12,714 nucleotides of DNA from Thiomonas sp. (GTDB lineage Bacteria > Pseudomonadota > Gammaproteobacteria > Burkholderiales > Burkholderiaceae_C), in the NCBI GenBank assembly GCA_027451915.1, contig DAIDHU010000514.1:1-12714 (forward strand), written 5' to 3'. Below are positions 8,382 to 12,714 of this stretch, one piece after another. Below the pieces are notes generated by a model that saw only the letters and a list, made by a program, of their open reading frames with translations, was not told the origin of the DNA and made no database searches. Every line of letters begins with the position of its first letter. Positions within the stretch are counted from its first letter, which is position 1. The translations under genes and the position numbers were made by a program.

Positions 8382-8439
8382 GGGCACGCGGGGCAGGGGA
8401 TCGTGGACGGCGGGGTTCCATGGTAGTGCGCCGGCGCCC

Positions 8440-8470
8440 AAAAAAAGGCGGCGGGGACACGCCCCGCCGC
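8440..8470 (-). terminator. Rho-independent terminator downstream of degQ
   Basis: On the minus strand a perfect 9-bp stem GCGGCGGGG / CCCCGCCGC (8470-8462 with 8456-8448) with a 5-base loop is followed by C and seven T's (8446-8440). It ends the degQ transcript about 125 bases after its stop codon and 58 bases before the acetyltransferase start. Confidence 0.85.
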
Positions 8471-8493
8471 AATCGCTTGCCGCTCGCTTGAGG

Positions 8494-8572
8494 CCTGGCC
8501 GGTGCCACCCGGTCAGGAGATCCCGGGCGGCGCTTGCGGCGCCGTCCGGGGGTTGGAACCCGCCATGGCGGG
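8494..8572. repeat. Three consecutive inverted repeats in the degQ 3' region
   Basis: Stem 1 is CCTGGCCGG (8494-8502) with CCGGTCAGG (8509-8517), nine pairs including one G-T. Stem 2 is CCCGGGCGGCGC (8522-8533) with GCGCCGTCCGGG (8539-8550), twelve pairs including one G-T and a 5-base loop. Stem 3 is the perfect 14-bp palindrome CCCGCCATGGCGGG (8559-8572). With the terminator stem at 8448-8470 this makes four hairpins within 125 bases. Confidence 0.7.
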
Positions 8573-8592
8573 CATGCGCCGGGGGGCCTGGC

Positions 8593-10071
8593 TCAACCCA
8601 GGTCCACCGGCACGAAGATGCGGGCGTGACCGCGCTGCACCAGCAGCGCCACGGTATTGCCGGCGGACTTGAGGATCGAGCGCACCTGCGCCACATTGCT
8701 CACGGGCTTGCCGTCGATGGCCAGCAGGATGTCGCCGGGTTGAACGCCCGCCTGCTCGGCGGGGCCCGAGACCCCTTGCACCAGCAGCCCGTTGTGCACC
8801 TGCGCCTGCGCCTGTTCGGCGGCGTTGAGCGGGCGCACCTGCAGGCCCAGCCCGTGGCCGCTGGCGCTGCCGCCGGCGTCGGCCACCAGGGTGCCGTCGC
8901 TGAAGCTGCCCAGCGTGGCTTCCAGCGTGGACTGATGGTGGTTGCTCCACACCCCCAGCTTGACCTTCTGGCCGGGTTGCATCATGCCGATCATCATCGG
9001 CAGGTCCGTCGAGTCGTTCACGGGCTGGCCGTTGACACTGAGGATGATGTCCCCGGCCTTCAGTCCGGCCTTGGCCGCCGGGCTGCCGTCGGAGACCTGG
9101 GCCACCAGCGCGCCACGCGGATCGCGCAGGCCGAAGGAGTTGGCCAGTTGCTGCGTGACCGTCTGCACCGCGATGCCCAGCTTGCCGTGCTGCACCTGGC
9201 CATGCTCGATGATCTGGCGGGCCACGGCCTCGGCCACGTTGATCGGAATGGCGAAGGACAGACCCTCGAAGGCCCCGGTCTGGGTGAAAATCTGCGAATT
9301 GATGCCCACCACGTCGCCCTGGGTGTTGAACAGCGGGCCGCCCGAATTGCCGGGGTTCACCGCGACGTCGGTCTGGATGAAGGGCACCATGCTGTCGTCG
9401 GGCAGGGCGCGGCTCTTGGCGCTGACGATGCCCGCGGTGACGGTGTTGTAGAAGCCGTAGGGCGAGCCGATGGCCAGCACCCAGTCGCCCGGTTCGAGCT
9501 TGGAGGGATCGCCGACGCGCACCGTGGGCAGCCCGGTGGCGTCGATTTTCAGCACGGCGATGTCGGTCTTGGCGTCACTGCCCAGGACCTTGGCCTTGTA
9601 GCTGCGCTGGTCGGTCAGCGTGACGGTGACCGACTTGGCGCCCTTGACCACGTGGGCGTTGGTCAGCACGAGGCCATCCGAACTGATGATGAAGCCCGAG
9701 CCCAGCCCTTCGGTCGGCACTTCCCGCGGGCCCTGGTTCTGGAATTGCTGGAAGAACTGGAAAAAGGGCGAGTTGCGCAGCTGCGGCGGAACCTGCGACA
9801 TGTCGGCGCCGCCGGTGGTGGTGGTTTCGCCGCGCACGTTGATGTGCACCACCGTGGGGCCGAAGCGCTTGACGATGGAGGAGAAGTTCGGGCCGCCCAC
9901 GGGCACCGCCTGCCCGACCGAGGCTGGCGGGTTGTTGAACAGCGGAAGACTCTGGTGGTTGAGCTTGACCGAGGGCGCGCTGCCCGCGTAGCTGACCTGC
10001 CAGAGCGTGAGGCCGCCGAGGGTGACGGCGACCGAGGCCGCGATCGCGGCGAGAAGTTGGGTGTTTTTCAT
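8593..10071 (-). CDS. degQ: Periplasmic serine protease, HtrA/DegQ (Do) family
   Basis: This 492-residue periplasmic protease-chaperone handles misfolded envelope proteins. The N-terminus MKNTQLLAAIAASVAVTLGG has a hydrophobic stretch (about 6-28) acting as signal peptide or anchor. The trypsin-like domain covers about 65-285 with the catalytic triad H140 (LTNAHVV), D170 (KTDIAVLK) and S243 (NPGNSGGPL). The flexible LA-loop region is rich in phenylalanine and glutamine (SPFFQFFQQFQNQ, 101-113), as in DegP/DegQ/MucD. Two PDZ domains follow, about 297-385 (HGKLGIAVQTV, AGLKAGDIILSVNGQPV) and 405-490 (AGVQPGDILLAIDGKPV). The ATG at 10069-10071 is preceded by AGGAG (10082-10086); an earlier in-frame ATG at 10095 would place that ribosome site inside the gene. 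Which of DegP, DegQ or MucD it corresponds to is not certain; I use degQ as the usual name. A PmrA/QseB-like box lies 70-86 bases upstream, and an intrinsic terminator follows. Confidence 0.95.
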   Translation of the reverse strand: MKNTQLLAAIAASVAVTLGGLTLWQVSYAGSAPSVKLNHQSLPLFNNPPASVGQAVPVGGPNFSSIVKRFGPTVVHINVRGETTTTGGADMSQVPPQLRNSPFFQFFQQFQNQGPREVPTEGLGSGFIISSDGLVLTNAHVVKGAKSVTVTLTDQRSYKAKVLGSDAKTDIAVLKIDATGLPTVRVGDPSKLEPGDWVLAIGSPYGFYNTVTAGIVSAKSRALPDDSMVPFIQTDVAVNPGNSGGPLFNTQGDVVGINSQIFTQTGAFEGLSFAIPINVAEAVARQIIEHGQVQHGKLGIAVQTVTQQLANSFGLRDPRGALVAQVSDGSPAAKAGLKAGDIILSVNGQPVNDSTDLPMMIGMMQPGQKVKLGVWSNHHQSTLEATLGSFSDGTLVADAGGSASGHGLGLQVRPLNAAEQAQAQVHNGLLVQGVSGPAEQAGVQPGDILLAIDGKPVSNVAQVRSILKSAGNTVALLVQRGHARIFVPVDLG

Positions 10072-10140
10072 GGTGGCGTGGCTCCTGATGTGCAATCCAG
10101 GTGATTTCGATCCGGCACGATGACAGTGTGCGCCCCCGCG

Positions 10141-10157
10141 CTTAGGGCGGGCTTAAG
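10141..10157. promoter_or_regulatory. PmrA/QseB-like box upstream of degQ
   Basis: CTTAGG-GCGGG-CTTAAG matches the PmrA-type response-regulator consensus CTTAAG-N5-CTTAAG at 11 of 12 specified bases. The half-sites start 11 bases apart, about one helical turn. It lies 70-86 bases before the degQ start. The minus-strand hexamer CACACT about ten bases downstream could serve as a -10. The regulator itself is not in the window. Confidence 0.45.
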
Positions 10158-10209
10158 GTCCGGCGCACCCGGGTTGCACGACCCCACGCATCCAGCGTGA
10201 AGGCTTGAA

Positions 10210-10227
10210 GCCATGCCGCGGCATGGC
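10210..10227. repeat. 18-bp perfect palindrome in the degQ/SIMPL divergent region
   Basis: GCCATGCCGCGGCATGGC is a perfect dyad with no spacer. It lies about 140 bases upstream of degQ and 133 upstream of the SIMPL gene. It could be a dimer operator or, in RNA, a hairpin. No family match is claimed. Confidence 0.6.
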
Positions 10228-10292
10228 GTAGGGTTCGACCAGCATGGTGCGCGCGATGGCATGTTCTGCGTGTTCGCCACGCGTTAGCCTGA

Positions 10293-10312
10293 GCTTGCCC
10301 GGGCCCGCAAGC
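10293..10312. repeat. Short inverted repeat in the SIMPL gene leader
   Basis: GCTTGC (10293-10298) and GCAAGC (10307-10312) flank an 8-base GC-rich centre, 47 bases before the SIMPL start. It is a modest stem that may be chance at this GC content. Confidence 0.3.
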
Positions 10313-10359
10313 GCCGTGGGCCGGCCGATCCTGTTCACGATTCTCACGAGGAGTTCCCG

Positions 10360-11103
10360 ATGCCGTCTCGCCTGATCGCCTATCCCCCTTTCCCGCGCCG
10401 GGGCCTTGCCGGCCTGGCGCTGGTGCTGGGCACGCTGGCCGCGCCGGTCTGGGCCGGGCAGCCGGCGCCCTCCGGCGTGCTGCAATTGCAGGCACAGGCC
10501 AGCGCCGAGGTGGTGCCTGACCGTAGCGTGGCGAGCCTGGCCGCCGTGGCCCAGGGCGAGGATCTCGCCGCCTTGAATGCCGAGGTGGCGCGTCGCCTGG
10601 ACGAGGCGCTGCGCACCGCGCGGGCCACACAGGGCGTGCAGGCCGCCACCGGCGGGGTCTCCACCCAGCCGCGCTATCGCGACACCGGCGGCACGGTGCA
10701 CCAGGACGGCTGGACGGTCAGCGCCGTGCTGACCCTGCGCGCCGCCGACCCGAAGGTGCTGGGCGCGCTGCTGGGGCAACTGGGCGCGAAGCTGCAGCTG
10801 CAGTCGGTGCGCGGCGAGATGTCGGCGGCGCAGCGCCAGCACGAACTCGACACCCTCGGCGCGCGCGCGATCGCGGCGTTCCGGGCCCGCGCGCTGGCCG
10901 CCGCGCGCGACTTCGGCTACGCCGGCTACACGCTGCGAGAGGTCCAGCTCGGCGAGTTGCAGGGCATGGAGCCACAGCCGCGGCCCATGGTGTTCCAGCA
11001 GGGCATGCTGGCGGCGCGCGCCGCCCAGCCGGCGCTGGCCGTGGAGCCGGGCAGCCGTGAGCTCAGCGTCAGTGTCAGTGGCAGCGTGCAGTTGCAGCAC
11101 TGA
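10360..11103 (+). CDS. Exported SIMPL-domain (DUF541, YggE-like) protein
   Basis: This 247-residue protein begins with a typical Sec signal peptide: basic FPRRG, hydrophobic LAGLALVLGTLAA, and probable cleavage after APVWA (residue 32). The mature part is one SIMPL domain: SGVLQLQAQASAEVVPDRSVASLAAV near the start, the VQAATGGVSTQPRYRD strand-turn, WTVSAVLTLRAADPKVLGALLGQL in the middle, a helix FRARALAAARDFGYAGYTLREVQLGEL, and the closing strand SRELSVSVSGSVQLQ. The family includes E. coli YggE, a periplasmic protein linked to oxidative-stress tolerance, but its biochemical role is not settled. The start has an excellent ribosome site, AGGAG at 10349-10353, six bases before the ATG. It is divergent from degQ, another envelope-stress gene, and the 288-base spacer may hold shared control. 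It converges on fsr. Confidence 0.88.
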   Translation: MPSRLIAYPPFPRRGLAGLALVLGTLAAPVWAGQPAPSGVLQLQAQASAEVVPDRSVASLAAVAQGEDLAALNAEVARRLDEALRTARATQGVQAATGGVSTQPRYRDTGGTVHQDGWTVSAVLTLRAADPKVLGALLGQLGAKLQLQSVRGEMSAAQRQHELDTLGARAIAAFRARALAAARDFGYAGYTLREVQLGELQGMEPQPRPMVFQQGMLAARAAQPALAVEPGSRELSVSVSGSVQLQH

Positions 11104-11112
11104 GGCCGCGTC

Positions 11113-11144
11113 GAGCCCGGGGCGGCGCGGGCCCGGTCGGGCTC
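11113..11144. terminator. Inverted repeat at the convergent SIMPL/fsr junction
   Basis: GAGCCCG (11113-11119) and CGGGCTC (11138-11144) form a perfect 7-bp stem around an 18-base GC-rich loop, and the right arm runs into the fsr stop codon (11143-11145 on the minus strand). The 8-base word AGGCCGCG also flanks it directly on both sides (11103-11110 and 11145-11152). There is no T-run. It is a candidate bidirectional terminator. Confidence 0.35.
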
Positions 11145-12375
11145 AGGCCGCGCCCGCGGCCGCGGCGCCCCGCGGGCGTGCCCTGGATGGGTGCAGGTCG
11201 GGCAGCAGCGCCGCCAGCAGGCCGATCAGGGGCAGGAAGGAGCACACCTTGTACACGCCGACGATGCCGATCAGGTCGGCCAGCTGGCCCAGGGCCGCGG
11301 CTCCGATGCCCCCGAGCCCGAAGGCCAGGCCGAAGAACAGGCCCGAGACCGCGCCCACCCGGCCGGGCATCAGCTCCTGGGCGTAGACCACCATGGCCGG
11401 GAAGGCCGAGGCCAGCACGAAGCCGATGATCGCGGTCAGCACCGCCGAGGTGCCCAGGCCGACGTAGGGAAGCGCGAGGGTGAAGGGCGCCACGCCCAGG
11501 ATGGACACCCAGATCACGCGCTTGCGCCCGATGCGGTCGCCGATGGGCCCGCCCAGCAGGGTGCCGGCGGCCACCGCCGCGAGGAACACGAAAAGGTGCA
11601 GCTGCGCGTCGCGCACGCTGACCCCGAAGCGCTGTTGCAGGAAAAAGATCAGGTAGGTGTTGATCGAGGCCAGGTAGAAGAACTTGGAGAACACCAGCGC
11701 CAGCAGGACCGCCATGGTGCGACGCACGACCCCCGGGTCCTGGGCCTGCACCGGCCTGGCGGCGGCGCGCTTGCGCACCAGGCTGAGGTGGTGACGCGCC
11801 CAGCGTCCCACCAGCGCCAGCACCACCATGCCCAGCAGCGCGGCGGCCGAGAACCAGGCGATGGAATGCTGTCCGTGGCTGACGATGATCGCCGCGGCCA
11901 GCAGCGGTCCGAGGGCGCTGCCGGCGTTTCCACCCACCTGGAAGATGGACTGCGCCAACCCATGCTGGCCGCCCGAGGCCATGCGCGCCACGCGCGAGGA
12001 TTCGGGGTGGAAGATTGACGAGCCCATGCCCACGCAGGCGGCGGCCATCAGCACGTGCGGGAAGCTGTCTGCGCGCGACAGCAGCAGCAGGCCGACGAAG
12101 GTGAAGCCCATTCCCACGGAAAGGGAGTACGGCCGCGGCTTGCGGTCGGCGAACAGCCCCACCAGCGGCTGCAGGATCGAGGCGGTGATCTGGTAGGTGA
12201 GGGTGATCAGGCCGATCTGCGCGAAACTCAGGTGCAGGTTGCCCTTGAGCAGCGGGTAGATCGCCAGCATCAACGACTGCATCATGTCGTTGAGCAGATG
12301 GGAGAGACTGATGGCGCCGAGCACGGAATAGTGCGTGCGTTGCGGGGCGCCAGCCGAGGTGTCGGGCTGGGACAT
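11143..12375 (-). CDS. fsr: MFS efflux transporter, fosmidomycin resistance protein family (Fsr)
   Basis: This 410-residue inner-membrane major facilitator has about twelve hydrophobic segments. It strongly resembles E. coli Fsr (406 residues), which exports fosmidomycin. Shared stretches recalled from that protein include LGAISLSHLLND (19-30), GSSIFHPESSRVARMASGG (118-136 region), HGLAQSIFQVGGN (138-150), GTLLGGPIGDRIGRK (271-285, the second motif A), SILGVAPFTLALPY (291-304), YAQELMPGR (331-339) and VSGLFFGLAFGLGGIGAA (343-360). The first motif A is GLFADRKPRPYS (73-84). The C-terminal tail RARPRGAAAAGAA is low complexity. The ATG at 12375 gives the family N-terminus; the frame is open to 12615 but that extension is unrelated. 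No clear ribosome site is present. A perfect 9-bp hairpin lies 33-54 bases upstream of the start. The natural substrate here is inferred, not shown. Confidence 0.95.
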   Translation of the reverse strand: MSQPDTSAGAPQRTHYSVLGAISLSHLLNDMMQSLMLAIYPLLKGNLHLSFAQIGLITLTYQITASILQPLVGLFADRKPRPYSLSVGMGFTFVGLLLLSRADSFPHVLMAAACVGMGSSIFHPESSRVARMASGGQHGLAQSIFQVGGNAGSALGPLLAAAIIVSHGQHSIAWFSAAALLGMVVLALVGRWARHHLSLVRKRAAARPVQAQDPGVVRRTMAVLLALVFSKFFYLASINTYLIFFLQQRFGVSVRDAQLHLFVFLAAVAAGTLLGGPIGDRIGRKRVIWVSILGVAPFTLALPYVGLGTSAVLTAIIGFVLASAFPAMVVYAQELMPGRVGAVSGLFFGLAFGLGGIGAAALGQLADLIGIVGVYKVCSFLPLIGLLAALLPDLHPSRARPRGAAAAGAA

Positions 12376-12407
12376 GCTGGGGCGTGCAGGGTGTGCGGGA
12401 TCGTGCC

Positions 12408-12429
12408 TTGCGCCGCGGCAGCGGCGCAA
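12408..12429 (-). promoter_or_regulatory. Perfect hairpin in the fsr leader
   Basis: TTGCGCCGC-GGCA-GCGGCGCAA is a 9-bp perfect stem with a 4-base loop, between the kinase stop (12473) and the fsr start (12375). No T-run follows on the minus strand, so it is not an obvious intrinsic terminator. It could be a leader structure or a dimer operator. A TACAGT hexamer (minus strand, 12442-12437) lies just upstream as a weak -10 candidate. Confidence 0.4.
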
Positions 12430-12472
12430 AGCGAACACTGTACGCCCGTCAGGGTTTTCCTGCCTGTGGCCC

Positions 12473-12714
12473 TCAGGCGGCCCGCGCCGTCGCCGGAGGC
12501 TCGCCGAAGGCGGCGCGGAAGTCCTGCAGGGCCTGGGCCAGGTCGGGGGTGTGGTTCTGCGGCCCGCTGCAGGCGACCTTGCGCGCGCCCAGCACATTGC
12601 CCAGGCGGCAGGCATCGACCAGCGGCCAGCCGGCTTCCAGCGCCCACAGCAGCGCGCCGCGGAAGGCGTCGCCGCAGCCGGTGGGATCCACCACGCGCCG
12701 GGCCGCCAGGCCCG
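12473..12714 (-). CDS. PfkB-family carbohydrate/adenosine kinase, C-terminal part (5' end outside window)
   Basis: The frame is open from the window edge to a TGA at 12473-12475, giving about 80 residues. It holds the second PfkB signature, VVDPTGCGDAFRGALL, where GCGD forms the anion hole and the aspartate is the catalytic base that activates the acceptor hydroxyl. After it come the helix LEAGWPLVDACRLGNVLGARKVACSGPQNH, typical of the ribokinase-fold C-terminus, and a short tail. The family phosphorylates sugars or nucleosides such as ribose or adenosine. The cysteine in GCGD and the GPQNH ending resemble proteobacterial sequences annotated as adenosine or carbohydrate kinases, but the N-terminal substrate lid is missing, so the substrate cannot be assigned. 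fsr lies 97 bases downstream on the same strand. Confidence 0.87.
   Translation of the reverse strand, partial: GLAARRVVDPTGCGDAFRGALLWALEAGWPLVDACRLGNVLGARKVACSGPQNHTPDLAQALQDFRAAFGEPPATARAA

Noticed and set aside
8428..8437. GCGCCGGCGC palindrome beside the degQ terminator T-tract
   Set aside because: A 10-bp dyad made only of G and C is expected by chance in this composition, and nothing else supports it.
8382..8696. N-terminal extension of the acetyltransferase frame into degQ
   Set aside because: The extra residues are compositionally biased, cross the intrinsic terminator, and overlap degQ. The GNAT fold starts after the ATG at 8381.
8311..10104. A 597-codon plus-strand open frame opposite degQ
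   Set aside because: It is a shadow of degQ, whose catalytic triad and PDZ domains are intact on the minus strand.

Overview
The window is about 12.7 kb of GC-rich bacterial chromosome. Gene content and order point to a betaproteobacterium, most likely Burkholderiales. The clues are a divergent yggS / pilT-pilU locus with a cyclic-nucleotide-binding gene between the two ATPases, an EttA ABC-F protein, an HtrA/DegQ protease, and a close Fsr homologue. I saw no insertion sequences, tRNAs, rRNAs, CRISPR arrays or phage genes. The region reads as ordinary core chromosome, tightly packed, with no gene-free stretch over 300 bases.

Left part (1-1711). The 3' end of a DEAD-box RNA helicase gene (RNA-binding domain plus basic tail) is followed by a membrane protein that fuses SpmA-like and SpmB-like halves. 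This pair converges on the pilus block.

Pilus block (1708-4622, minus strand). The order of transcription is pilT, a cyclic-nucleotide-binding protein, pilU. These are the two type IV pilus retraction ATPases with a probable nucleotide-sensing protein between them. Diverging from pilT is yggS (PLP homeostasis protein), an arrangement also known from Pseudomonas.

Translation/stress block (5639-10071, all minus strand). In transcription order: the DegQ/HtrA periplasmic protease, a strongly structured 3' region ending in a textbook intrinsic terminator, a RimJ/RimL-type acetyltransferase, the ribosome-bound ABC-F ATPase EttA, and a small thioredoxin-fold protein whose start lies 4 bases after the ettA stop.

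Right part (10072-12714). A 288-base divergent region separates degQ from an exported SIMPL-domain protein. It carries a CTTAGG-N5-CTTAAG direct repeat resembling a PmrA/QseB box and an 18-bp perfect palindrome. The SIMPL gene converges on fsr (MFS efflux, fosmidomycin-resistance family). Upstream of fsr on the same strand is the 3' end of a PfkB-family kinase gene, cut by the window edge.

I did not find a clearly new multi-gene system. The items most worth a second look are the cyclic-nucleotide-binding gene inside pilT-pilU, the multi-hairpin degQ 3' region (possible 3'UTR-derived small RNA), the response-regulator-like box before degQ, and GC-rich inverted repeats overlapping stop codons at all three convergent gene junctions.
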